Below the pieces are notes generated by a model that worked only from the letters and a program-made list of their open reading frames with translations, ran no database searches and was not told the DNA's origin. From an uncultured Bacteroidales bacterium (GTDB lineage Bacteria > Bacteroidota > Bacteroidia > Bacteroidales > UBA932): a stretch of DNA of 57,274 nucleotides. Both the position numbers and the translations under genes were made by a program. Below, in pieces: positions 44,260 to 52,193 of the stretch. Each line of letters begins with the position of its first letter. Within the stretch, counting starts at the first letter, position 1. The stretch spans positions 1-57,274 of the forward strand of contig CAMWUW010000007.1 of the NCBI GenBank assembly GCA_947177525.1. The letters run 5' to 3'.

Positions 44260-47200
44260 TTAGAATTGAAGTCTTACACTGAAACCGAGGTCTCTTGTGC
44301 TTGGCTGCATGAAGAAGTCAAGTCCCTGGTAATATGTTCCTGTGGAAGCTGTAACTTCCGGGTCGAACGGTGCCTTGTTGTAGATCATCCAGAGGTTGTG
44401 TCCGACGAGCGACACGGTCATTCCGAGCTTGTCCTTGAACCATTTTCTCGGAAGGTCATATCCGATGGACAGTTCGCGCAGACGCACGTTTGTCATGCTG
44501 TAGACGTAGTGTGCAAGCATTGATGTTCCGTTGCCGTTGTTTGTATAGAATGTCTTGACGTCAGGGAGTTTCTGGTCTTCCGAAATCCACACGCCTCCGT
44601 TGTCGCGTGCATCGGCAGAGGCCTTTGAGGCCCCCCAGCGGTCCATGAGGGCCTGAGTTGCAGATGTTCCGTGTCCTCCGATGCGTGCATCGATGAGGAA
44701 GCTGAGCGATATGCCTTTATAGGCAAATGTGTTGTTCCAGCCGACTCTTGCCTTGGCTTCGGTATTGCCGCCGTAGATCCATGTGTTAGGGTCAGGGGTC
44801 ACGGTGTTTGAGTTCGGGTCTACATAGATGCGTCCGTGGTCGTCTGTCATCAGTCCTGTAACATAGAAATCTCCGATTGAGCCGCCTTCTGTGATTTTCA
44901 TGCGGTATCCGCCGTAGTCCATGTTTACTTCTGTGATGTCGATAGGCTTTCCTGTCACGTCAAGCGCTCCTTCCGGCACGAGTTCCTTGATTTTGTTCCT
45001 GTTCATTGCGAATGTGAACTGTGTCTGCCAGAAGAAATTGTTCCACGTGTTCTTGAATCCGAGTGCAGCCTCTATACCCCAGTTGTTTACCTTTCCTGCA
45101 TTGATATATGCTTTCTTGAAACCTGTGGCCGGTGCTGCGTCATACTCGAACAGCTGGTCGTATGTGTTTGTGTTGTAGTATGTGAAGTCCAGCCATATCA
45201 TGTCTTCGAGGAACTTCACATTCATTCCGGCTTCCCATGACTTTGTGCGCTCAGGCCTCAGGTTCACTGCCGGTGCGTGTGTGTCAGACTCTATAAGTCC
45301 TCCGGTCTTGATAGGAGTGTTGATACCCGTGATATAGCGCATCGGTGCGTTTCCGGCCTCGGCGTATGAACCCCTGACCTTGAGGAATGAGATTCCGGCA
45401 GGCTTGAGGTTGGCCATGGATGAAATCACTGCGGAAAGACCTACCGAAGGATAAGGGATGTTCACTCTCGGGGTAAATGCAAGCTGTGATGCCCATTCGT
45501 TGCGGAATGTCGCATCAAGATAGAGCATGCCTTTGTAGCCGAGCTGGAGAGTGGCGTAGATTGCCTGGGCCTGGTCGTGATAACGCTCTGCAAAAGGTTT
45601 GGTCTGCGGATGCGTCATGCTTATGTTGTTCACGGTGAACTTGTTGGCCATCGTGGCAAGGTGTCCCTCAAAACCTGATGCATTGTGCACGTCGTCCATT
45701 ATGCTGGCTCCGAGGTTGAACAGGACTCCGAATTCATTGTTAAAGAATTTCTTGTCGATTGTCAGGAGGACATCGCCATAGAAATTATTGTGGCTGATTT
45801 TGTTGTCCTGGTAGTTACCGAACTCTGACGCAAAGAGGGTGTTTGAAGAAGCATGGATTTTCCTCGTATAGTTCATTGAGGTATTGTCAAGGCGTGCCCT
45901 TCCTGTCACCCACATCCATTTGGTGATGTCCCATTTGAGTGTTCCGGTGAGGGTATAGCGGTTGGCCGTGTTTTCGAAAAGTTCCCTGTTGGTCTCCCAG
46001 TAAGGGTTTTCCACTCCGTCTACAAACTCCAGTGGCCAGAACTGCCTCATGTAGCCTGCGTTGGCGTCATATCTTTCGTAGATCTGATATTTTGCGATGT
46101 CGTCACCCCTCGGGAACAGATATACTGCGACGAGAGGGTTGTGGTAGAGTCCCTGGAGGTAAGGGTTACGCTTGTACTGCCTCATGTAGCTTCCGCTTAC
46201 ATCCAACGTGAGCTTGTCTTTGATGAGCTGTGCTGTGTTGCGTATGGAGAAAGTGTAGCGGTTGAATGTGTTGTTGTTTATCAGACCGCGTGAATTGAGC
46301 GATGATGCGGATACGTATGTCTGGTTTGTGGCATTTCCTACAGATACTGAAAGTGAGTTCTGTGTGTTGTATCCGGTCTGGAAGAAGTCCGCCGGGTCGT
46401 ATGACGTCGGAGTGTCAAGCTTTGTTCCCCAGCTCATTGACGGTGCGGTGGCATCTGTTCCGTAGGTGTTCTGGAACAATGGCATCACAAATGGGGAGGA
46501 GAAGGTGGTGTTGTTGGAATAGTTTACCGAGAGCTTGCCCTCGTGTCCTTTCTTGGTGGTGATGAGGATTACACCGTTTGCACCCTGTGAACCATAGAGG
46601 GCTGATGCTGTCGCACCTGTGAGGATTGACATTGACTCGAAATCCTCAGGGTTGAGGTTGGCGATGCCCTCGAAGTCTCCTCCGTCCGGAGTCTCGTAAT
46701 ATCCTTCGGTCTGTGCAGAGCGGAGGTTCGGCATCGGGATACCGTCAATTACGTAAAGTGCGTTGTTGTTTCCGTTGATTGACTTCACGCCTCGCATGAT
46801 CACACGGGTGGAACCGCCTGCTCCTGATGCGCTCTGGTTGATCTGCAGACCTGCGATCTTACCGGAGAGTGAATTGATGAAGTTCGCGTCTTTCACCATG
46901 TTCACGATGTCGCCGTCGACTTTCTGCACGTTGTAGCTCAGGGCTTTTTCTTCGCGCTTGATGCCGAGTGCTGTCACGACAACGTCATCGAGAACTGTGG
47001 CTGCCTCGTTGAGCGTTATGTTGATGTTGCTGTTGTCGCTGATCAGGACTGTCTTGGTCTCGTAGCCGAGTACGTTGAATTCAAGGCTCTTTCCTTTCGT
47101 AGGGGGGGGCACGGTAATGGAGTAGTTTCCGTCAAAGTCGGTAATGGCTCCTGTCGTTGTGCCTGCAATCATTACGGCTGCGCCTGGGATTGGCTCTCCG

Positions 47201-47580
47201 TGGTTGTCTGTGACTGTTCCTGTTATTGTCACAGGGACGTCTCCCTCTGCTTTTGCAGATTTCTTGGAAAGGATGATGTAGGTGCCGTCAAGATTCCAGG
47301 CAACGTCTGTCCCTTTGAATATTTGTCCCAGGGCATTTTGTACCGGAACATTGCTGACATTCACAGAGACTTTTTTCTGGATGTCGACGCCTTTGTTGAT
47401 GAACAGGAAGCGGGACTGTTGCTCAATCGCCTTGATAACCTGTTCGATGGAAGCATTTTCCATGTTCAGCGTTATGCCGCCGTCCTTGTTCTGTGCCGTT
47501 GCCAGCCAGGATGTCAGGAGCAGCATCGCTACAATTCCGGAAATCTTCCGGAACGCATTTAAGAATGTTGCTTTAGTCAT
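44260..47580 (-). CDS. SusC-like receptor with N-terminal STN signalling domain
   Basis: The 1106-residue TonB-dependent receptor is preceded by a signal peptide (AMLLLTSWLATAQ). An STN domain lies at about 33-105 (MENASIEQVIKAIEQQSRFLF, then NVPVQNALGQIF), then a carboxypeptidase-like domain (ITGTVTDNHGEPIPGAAV), a plug with VIMRGVKSINGNNNALYVIDG and TASALYGSQGANGVILITTKKG, and the barrel. The STN domain contacts the FecR anti-sigma, so ligand loading should release the ECF sigma at 38852-39391. Eight G residues in a row (47102-47109, coding strand CCCCCCCC for PPP) lie in the regulatory domain and could slip. It begins 210 bases after fecR ends. Confidence 0.95.
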   Translation of the reverse strand: MTKATFLNAFRKISGIVAMLLLTSWLATAQNKDGGITLNMENASIEQVIKAIEQQSRFLFINKGVDIQKKVSVNVSNVPVQNALGQIFKGTDVAWNLDGTYIILSKKSAKAEGDVPVTITGTVTDNHGEPIPGAAVMIAGTTTGAITDFDGNYSITVPPPTKGKSLEFNVLGYETKTVLISDNSNINITLNEAATVLDDVVVTALGIKREEKALSYNVQKVDGDIVNMVKDANFINSLSGKIAGLQINQSASGAGGSTRVIMRGVKSINGNNNALYVIDGIPMPNLRSAQTEGYYETPDGGDFEGIANLNPEDFESMSILTGATASALYGSQGANGVILITTKKGHEGKLSVNYSNNTTFSSPFVMPLFQNTYGTDATAPSMSWGTKLDTPTSYDPADFFQTGYNTQNSLSVSVGNATNQTYVSASSLNSRGLINNNTFNRYTFSIRNTAQLIKDKLTLDVSGSYMRQYKRNPYLQGLYHNPLVAVYLFPRGDDIAKYQIYERYDANAGYMRQFWPLEFVDGVENPYWETNRELFENTANRYTLTGTLKWDITKWMWVTGRARLDNTSMNYTRKIHASSNTLFASEFGNYQDNKISHNNFYGDVLLTIDKKFFNNEFGVLFNLGASIMDDVHNASGFEGHLATMANKFTVNNISMTHPQTKPFAERYHDQAQAIYATLQLGYKGMLYLDATFRNEWASQLAFTPRVNIPYPSVGLSAVISSMANLKPAGISFLKVRGSYAEAGNAPMRYITGINTPIKTGGLIESDTHAPAVNLRPERTKSWEAGMNVKFLEDMIWLDFTYYNTNTYDQLFEYDAAPATGFKKAYINAGKVNNWGIEAALGFKNTWNNFFWQTQFTFAMNRNKIKELVPEGALDVTGKPIDITEVNMDYGGYRMKITEGGSIGDFYVTGLMTDDHGRIYVDPNSNTVTPDPNTWIYGGNTEAKARVGWNNTFAYKGISLSFLIDARIGGHGTSATQALMDRWGASKASADARDNGGVWISEDQKLPDVKTFYTNNGNGTSMLAHYVYSMTNVRLRELSIGYDLPRKWFKDKLGMTVSLVGHNLWMIYNKAPFDPEVTASTGTYYQGLDFFMQPSTRDLGFSVRLQF
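47102..47109. repeat. G8 homopolymer inside the STN-SusC gene
   Basis: Eight consecutive G on the plus strand (C8 in the coding strand, VPPPTKG). Slippage by one base would shift the frame ahead of the barrel and switch the receptor off. Confidence 0.6.
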
Positions 47581-47790
47581 AAGTTAATAATGTGATTTAA
47601 TAAAGTATATTGTGGAGCGGCATATTTCTATGCATTTCCATTTTTTTCTTGCCGCATATTGTTTCGGAGAAACTCCGTTTATTCTGCTGTGTCTTATTTT
47701 TCTGCCAATTATAGTTTTAAGTGTCAATATGGTTTGTGCCGTGAATGGTTATTCAGTTTCCGGTGTGGTGGCTTGCCGTTCGGGCGGCAG

Positions 47791-48858
47791 TTAATAGATT
47801 GTCACGGTGTCAGTTGCTTCATTAATCCTGAACTTGAAGTCTGCTGTTCTCTGAAGGATTCTCAGGGCATTGGCAACACCGTCGTTCACGCGGATTTTTC
47901 CGCTGACTTCACTGATGTCCGGAAGTCGTTTCATTTCGATTTCTATGTTTACTCCGAATGCCTTTTCGAAATCTTCCATTGTCCTGTCGAATGTCTTTCC
48001 GCCTATTTTTATGAGACCTCTTGTCCAGCAGATGTCGTCCTGGCCGCTGATTTTCTCCATTTTCATGATTCCGTTCTCAATCCTTAGCATGTCGTTCGGG
48101 TTGAGTATTATGCCTTTGCGTTCCGGGTCTGAAAGGTTGACCACTTTTACCCGTCCTTCAAGCAGTGTCGTGGTGAAGATGCTGCTTTCTTTGTATGCCT
48201 CCACGTCGAATTTTGTTCCGAGGACGCTTACTTCCGATATGAATGTCCTGACTACGAAAGGTCTTGATTCGTCGTGTACGACATCGAACATGGCTTCTCC
48301 TGTAAGATATACTTCTCTCTTGTCTTTGCGGAATACGACAGGATACTCGATTCTTGCCCCGGAGTTGAGGTGTACGGATGAGCTGTCAGGCAGTGTGATG
48401 ATAAAGTGTTCCCCGGGAGGGGCTTCTACCGCTGTCATCAGTGACGAGATTGAGTCGTATGTCAGTTCGTGGGATATGTACCCTGTCACGATGGCAAGTG
48501 CGACAGCTGCGGCCGATGAGATTGCTGCAATCCACACGGTCCTGCGCCTGCCTGCCTTCTCTTTCTTGCTTCCGATTCTGCTTTCGATTGTACTTCCGGC
48601 TTTGCCTGCGGCTGTTGCTGCATTGGCTGTGGCGACTGTGGTTACCGCTGGGTTTTTATGTGCATGGCTGTGAGCGGAACTCCTGTCAGCCATTATGCCT
48701 GCCATGCCGGTCAGGTCTATGATGGAATGGATTGCTTCTATTTCTCTGGAACATTCTTCCGGAGACTCCCGGTACCACTGGGCTATCATTTCCTCTTCTT
48801 CCGGAGTGGCCTGGCCGTGCAGTGCACGATATATGATTTCTTCGTGATGTTTTTTCAT
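47791..48858 (-). CDS. FecR-family anti-sigma factor
   Basis: The 355-residue protein has a cytoplasmic N-terminal part (about 1-105, EEEEMIAQWYRESPEECS), one transmembrane helix at about 108-130 (VWIAAISSAAAVALAIVTGYI), a FecR periplasmic domain (EYPVVFRKDKREVYLTGEAMFDV), and a C-terminal DUF4974/STN-like domain (FDRTMEDFEKAFGVNIEIE). It should hold the ECF sigma inactive until the SusC STN domain signals ligand. It is first in the minus-strand operon. The sigma gene lies about 9 kb away at the far end. Confidence 0.92.
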   Translation of the reverse strand: MKKHHEEIIYRALHGQATPEEEEMIAQWYRESPEECSREIEAIHSIIDLTGMAGIMADRSSAHSHAHKNPAVTTVATANAATAAGKAGSTIESRIGSKKEKAGRRRTVWIAAISSAAAVALAIVTGYISHELTYDSISSLMTAVEAPPGEHFIITLPDSSSVHLNSGARIEYPVVFRKDKREVYLTGEAMFDVVHDESRPFVVRTFISEVSVLGTKFDVEAYKESSIFTTTLLEGRVKVVNLSDPERKGIILNPNDMLRIENGIMKMEKISGQDDICWTRGLIKIGGKTFDRTMEDFEKAFGVNIEIEMKRLPDISEVSGKIRVNDGVANALRILQRTADFKFRINEATDTVTIY

Positions 48859-48862
48859 TACA

Positions 48863-48894
48863 GTTATGCTTTTACATCAATATAAACGCATAAC
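48863..48894. promoter_or_regulatory. Inverted repeat ahead of fecR
   Basis: GTTATGC (48863-48869) and GCATAAC (48888-48894) form a 7-bp inverted repeat with an 18-base spacer, starting five bases upstream of the fecR ATG (48858). It could be an operator or part of the sigma-dependent promoter region. Confidence 0.4.
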
Positions 48895-49230
48895 TTACGC
48901 ATGTTTACATCTTCTTTTGCAGATTTTTCAATAAAGTTTTCCTGTGCATGACTCCATGCGTACCGTTCCAAGTGTTCGGTTTCTTGTGAGATGAGCTGCC
49001 CCGTTTTTCCTGGACCGGTTTAACAACATCTCATTCTCATCTTTTCAATTCCAGCCTTCCAGTCCTCCTGGTCTGCTCGGTTGCATTGCCGGGGCAGCCA
49101 GCCACTTGCCGTCGTGCCGCTCCGTGGTGCATCATGTACGACCGGTACCCTTTCGGGCTCCTGCCGCAAAGGCCCGGCTGTATCCGCTTCTCGTTGTGGT
49201 ACGTCATATGCTGCCGGGTCTTGTCCACAA

Positions 49231-49326
49231 GCTCCTGCATGGTCCTGTCCATAAGCTCCTGCATGGTCCTGTCCATAAGCTCCTGCATGGTCCTGTCCAT
49301 AAGCTCCTGCATGGTCCTGTCCACAA
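49231..49326. repeat. 24-bp tandem repeat, four copies
   Basis: The unit GCTCCTGCATGGTCCTGTCC plus ATAA repeats at 49231, 49255, 49279 and 49303, with degenerate half-copies on both sides. The first three copies are identical, and the last has one substitution (CACAA). The gap 48900-49567 between fecR and metK holds no gene I can name. Frames through the array encode octapeptide repeats on both strands, and I regard these as probably non-coding. Confidence 0.9.
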
Positions 49327-49417
49327 GATTTTGTCCGGTCCTGAACTGCCCAAGGTCGCCTGGCTCGGTCTTCATGTTGCCGAAGAAGCATCCGATGACG
49401 CGCTGTCATAGCAGTTC

Positions 49418-49451
49418 CCCGGCCACAAAATGACGCCTTGGCGTGGCCGGG
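49418..49451. terminator. Hairpin downstream of metK
   Basis: CCCGGCCAC (about 49418-49426) pairs with GTGGCCGGG (49443-49451), with an inner ACGCC/GGCGT stem. It lies 117 bases past the metK stop on the minus strand. A clear U-tract is lacking, so the termination role is only likely. Confidence 0.45.
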
Positions 49452-49567
49452 ACACTCGAATCACGTCTCCTGTCCACGACAAGCAGCCGTTTTTGTGGCC
49501 AGGATTCTTTCGGCCCGACGGCAAGTGGCCTGTCCCGGTAGATATCCGGCAGATGGTCCGGCAAGTC

Positions 49568-50935
49568 TTAAAGACCGAAAGCCTCTTTTACAATCTCAAC
49601 AGAATCAAGTAGTTCCCATCCGAAGAACTGCACATATTCTGATGTCTTCTTTCCGTTGCGGATTATTGTCACTGATTCCTTGTAAGGCTTGCGTCCTACG
49701 TGACCGTATGCGGCAGTCGGTTCATATATAGGCTTCTTGAGCCCGAATTTTTCGATGATTTTTGCAGGGCGCAGGTCGAAAAGCCTGTTTATCTGCTCTG
49801 CTATGAACGCATCGCTGAATTGCCTTGCTTCTCCGGCAGGGGCAACACCGTCCTGTATTCCTGTCGTGTCAAGGGCTGCCGTTCCGTATGTGTTCACGAA
49901 AATGCTGACAGGACGTGCAACACCGATCGCGTATGACACCTGCACAAGCATCTCGTCTGCCACCCCGGCAGCCACCATGTTCTTGGCGATATATCTTGCC
50001 GCGTATGCTGCGGACCTGTCTACTTTTGACGGGTCTTTTCCGGAGAAAGCACCGCCTCCGTGTGCTCCCTTGCCGCCGTATGTATCCACGATGATCTTGC
50101 GTCCCGTAAGCCCGGTGTCTCCGTGCGGCCCTCCGATCACGAATTTTCCTGTAGGATTCACATGCAGGATGTAGTCATTCTTGAACAATGATGCAGTCTG
50201 CTCCGGAAGTGACTCTACCAGCATGGGCAGGAGGATTTCAGACACGTCCTTGCGTATCTTTGCCTGCATTGCTTCGTCGACGCGTTTCTGTCCATATTGG
50301 GCCACGGCGTCCTGGTAACACATTTTCCCGAGTTCAGCAGGAACAAATTCGTCATGCTGGGTGGAAATGACAATGGTGTGCACACGTACCGGTTTTCCGG
50401 TGTCTCCGTCATATTCTATTGTAAACTGGGATTTTGAGTCAGGCCTCAGATAAGGCATAAGCTCCGGAGTCTTCTTGCGTATGTCAGAGAGGATGATAAG
50501 AGCCTGGTGGGAAAGTGCGAGAGGGAGAGGCATGTATTCCTCTGTATCGCAGCATGCATAGCCGAACATCATTCCCTGGTCTCCGGCGCCCTGCTCGTCC
50601 GCATTGCTTCCCGTGACTCCGCGGTTTATGTCGGCACTCTGCTCATGGACGGCGGAAAGGACTCCGCATGAATTGCCGTCAAACATGTAGTCGGCCTTGT
50701 TGTAACCTATTTTGTTGATTACCCTGCGGGCAGTGGACTGTATGTCAACGTATGCATCCTCCGAACGGACCTCACCTCCTACTACAACCAATCCTGTGCT
50801 GCAGAACGTCTCGCATGCAACCTTTGCCTCCGGGTCCTGGCGGAGGAATTCGTCAAGAATGGCATCTGAAATCTGGTCAGATACCTTGTCAGGGTGTCCT
50901 TCTGACACCGACTCCGATGTAAAAAGATAGTTCAT
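49568..50935 (-). CDS. metK: S-adenosylmethionine synthetase
   Basis: MetK joins methionine and ATP to make SAM in the cytosol. The 455-residue chain opens [21 protein letters not shown] and carries the family words [10 protein letters not shown] (ATP/methionine site), [44 protein letters not shown] and [11 protein letters not shown]. It is longer than the E. coli enzyme (384) because of insertions in the middle and at the C-terminus, as in other Bacteroidota. It is a single gene. The upstream region (50936-51300) carries an unusual array of 81-bp tandem repeats. Confidence 0.96.
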   Translation of the reverse strand: MNYLFTSESVSEGHPDKVSDQISDAILDEFLRQDPEAKVACETFCSTGLVVVGGEVRSEDAYVDIQSTARRVINKIGYNKADYMFDGNSCGVLSAVHEQSADINRGVTGSNADEQGAGDQGMMFGYACCDTEEYMPLPLALSHQALIILSDIRKKTPELMPYLRPDSKSQFTIEYDGDTGKPVRVHTIVISTQHDEFVPAELGKMCYQDAVAQYGQKRVDEAMQAKIRKDVSEILLPMLVESLPEQTASLFKNDYILHVNPTGKFVIGGPHGDTGLTGRKIIVDTYGGKGAHGGGAFSGKDPSKVDRSAAYAARYIAKNMVAAGVADEMLVQVSYAIGVARPVSIFVNTYGTAALDTTGIQDGVAPAGEARQFSDAFIAEQINRLFDLRPAKIIEKFGLKKPIYEPTAAYGHVGRKPYKESVTIIRNGKKTSEYVQFFGWELLDSVEIVKEAFGL

Positions 50936-51002
50936 GGTATACCTTTATATTATTTATATATTTTATATTTAAACTTTTAAACTTCGTTTCCGCTCACTCC
51001 TG

Positions 51003-51294
51003 CCTCTGCATGTTCCAAATGGACCTTGTCCTCTGCTTAATCGTTTATTTCAGACTTTGTCTGCAATCACTTTCGCTTCTGCAGAGTACAAATGGAATTT
51101 GTCCTCTGCTGCTCAGCTTAATCGTTTATTTCAGACTTTGTCTGCAATCACTTTCGCCTCTGCATAGTACAAATGGAATTTGTCCTCTGCTATTCTGCTT
51201 AATCGTTTATTTCAGACTTTGTCTGCAATCACTTTCGCTTCTGCATAGTACAAATGGAATTTGTTCTCTGCTGCTCAGCTTAATCGTTTATTTT
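51003..51294. repeat. 81-bp tandem repeat upstream of metK
   Basis: Copies start at 51036, 51117, 51198 and 51279 (the last truncated), plus a partial copy before 51036. The unit begins CTTAATCGTTTATTTCAGAC and is highly conserved (a few substitutions per copy). Each unit contains two small palindromes: CAGAC-TTT-GTCTG and ACAAAT-GGA-ATTTGT. The array lies between 70 and 360 bases ahead of the metK start codon. A plus frame is open across it (27-residue period) but has no recognisable signature. Confidence 0.93.
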
Positions 51295-51321
51295 CGAATA
51301 TAGGTCAGGATGCAGTGACAT

Positions 51322-51503
51322 AAAAAACAAAGCCCCACAAGAATGCGGAGCCGTCACAAAACACAAAACATTGATATGAAAAGCGGTCATAATGATGACC
51401 AGGTCAACATTTTAGCATTTTTTATTGTGGTTGCAAGCAGCCAAATTTCTCCACATTCCGAAAGGTGTGCCGGATTGCTTCGGACATCCTTCATTTATTT
51501 TTG
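51322..51503 (-). ncRNA. Candidate structured RNA upstream of the metK repeats
   Basis: A strong minus-strand promoter (51509-51538) fires into about 180 bases that end in a terminator. The terminator has stem GCTCCGCA/TGTGGGGC (8 bp with G-U pairs), loop TTCT, then TTTGTTTTTT at about 51324-51355. Internal hairpins include TCCGAA/TTCGGA and GGTCAT-CATT-ATGACC (about 51385-51401). An ATG at 51494 opens a 35-codon frame to a TGA at 51387-51389, which I take as chance but cannot exclude. The size and layout resemble a 6S-type or other regulatory RNA. Family not determined. Confidence 0.58.
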
Positions 51504-51508
51504 GGCGG

Positions 51509-51538
51509 CAAAGATACGAAAAAAAACTCAAATGCAAA
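51509..51538 (-). promoter_or_regulatory. Promoter of the RNA at 51322-51503
   Basis: Minus-strand TTTG (51535-51538), an 18-base spacer and TATCTTTG (51509-51516), almost ideal for this phylum. Transcription should begin near 51503. Confidence 0.75.
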
Positions 51539-51835
51539 TTTTTTGTGAAATATTTGACTGCTGACAGAAGAAACCTTCATGTGCGGAACATCCATCAGGA
51601 AATCTTGCGACTCTTCCTCCCGCTTCCCGCCATGCTTCTTTCACTGCTCTTTTCTTCTGTTTCCCGCCACCCAATATCATCTTCCTTCTATCATCTTTCC
51701 TTCTTTACTTACTTTCGACCGTTCTTTCCTACCTCCTCCTACCTCACTCTTCCTACACCTCAACCTATCTCTCCCTCCTCCCGAGATCACTCCACCTTGT
51801 CTGTCACTTCGCCTCGCCCTCTGGATTGCCGCTTT

Positions 51836-51961
51836 ACCGTTCCAGGTGTGCATGACTTATGTGATACCTGGAACGGTCTGAATTTGTAATGTCTTGTTAA
51901 TTAGTGTGTTATGATTTTGGGGCGTTCCAGGTCATCCACTTGGGGCGCAGACCTGGAACGC
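51836..51961. repeat. Paired-hairpin dispersed repeat, copy C
   Basis: Hairpins ACCGTTCCAGGT/ACCTGGAACGGT (51836-51877) and GCGTTCCAGGTC/GACCTGGAACGC (51922-51961) are both perfect over 12 bp. The spacer contains aatttgtaatg, gttaat and ttatgattttgggg, as in copy B. It lies in gene-free DNA about 230 bases ahead of the Oar-like receptor gene. The 54-bp tail seen with copies A and B is missing. Confidence 0.88.
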
Positions 51962-52150
51962 TTGCCCGGAAAATATGCTCCGTCAGCAGCTCTGATGACC
52001 TTCATATTAACTTATTTATATGGAGCTAATCCGGACTTGTTTTATAATAGGTGATTTTGCCGGCCGGAAAAAGGCGGACCTCCTTTTGTAAATATGGTGA
52101 AAAGTCTGCACTTCAATGCGCGGGCCTATTCCTTTTCTCGCAAAAAATGT

Positions 52151-52158
52151 TATCTTTG
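52151..52158 (+). promoter_or_regulatory. Promoter -7 box of the Oar-like receptor gene
   Basis: TATCTTTG lies 35 bases ahead of the ATG at 52194. TTTT/TTTTC near 52132 is the best -33 candidate. Otherwise the stretch 51540-52150 contains only the paired hairpins and a pyrimidine-rich segment (51600-51830) with no supportable gene. Confidence 0.6.
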
Positions 52159-52193
52159 CAGCGTTAATGTATTTTATAAACTCATAAAACGTT

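Noticed and set aside
49037..49375. 112-codon minus frame with MDRTMQEL octapeptide repeats
   Set aside because: It could be a small protein, but the array is open in several frames on both strands because its period is 24. Without translation evidence I list only the repeat.
50936..51000. SAM riboswitch in front of metK
   Set aside because: I looked for the conserved SAM-I and SAM-II words in the leader and found none. Only AT-rich DNA and the 81-bp repeats are present.
51003..51294. CRISPR array
   Set aside because: The repeats are contiguous 81-bp units without distinct spacers and there are no cas genes.
51010..51303. 97-codon plus frame with 27-residue repeats
   Set aside because: Hydrophobic and cysteine/leucine-rich product of the 81-bp DNA repeat, without a start signal or family. 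It is opposite in orientation to the metK leader.
51579..51881. Pyrimidine-rich plus-strand frames near 51.6-51.9 kb
   Set aside because: Low-complexity composition (Ser, Pro, Phe) and crossing into a hairpin repeat. No start signal.
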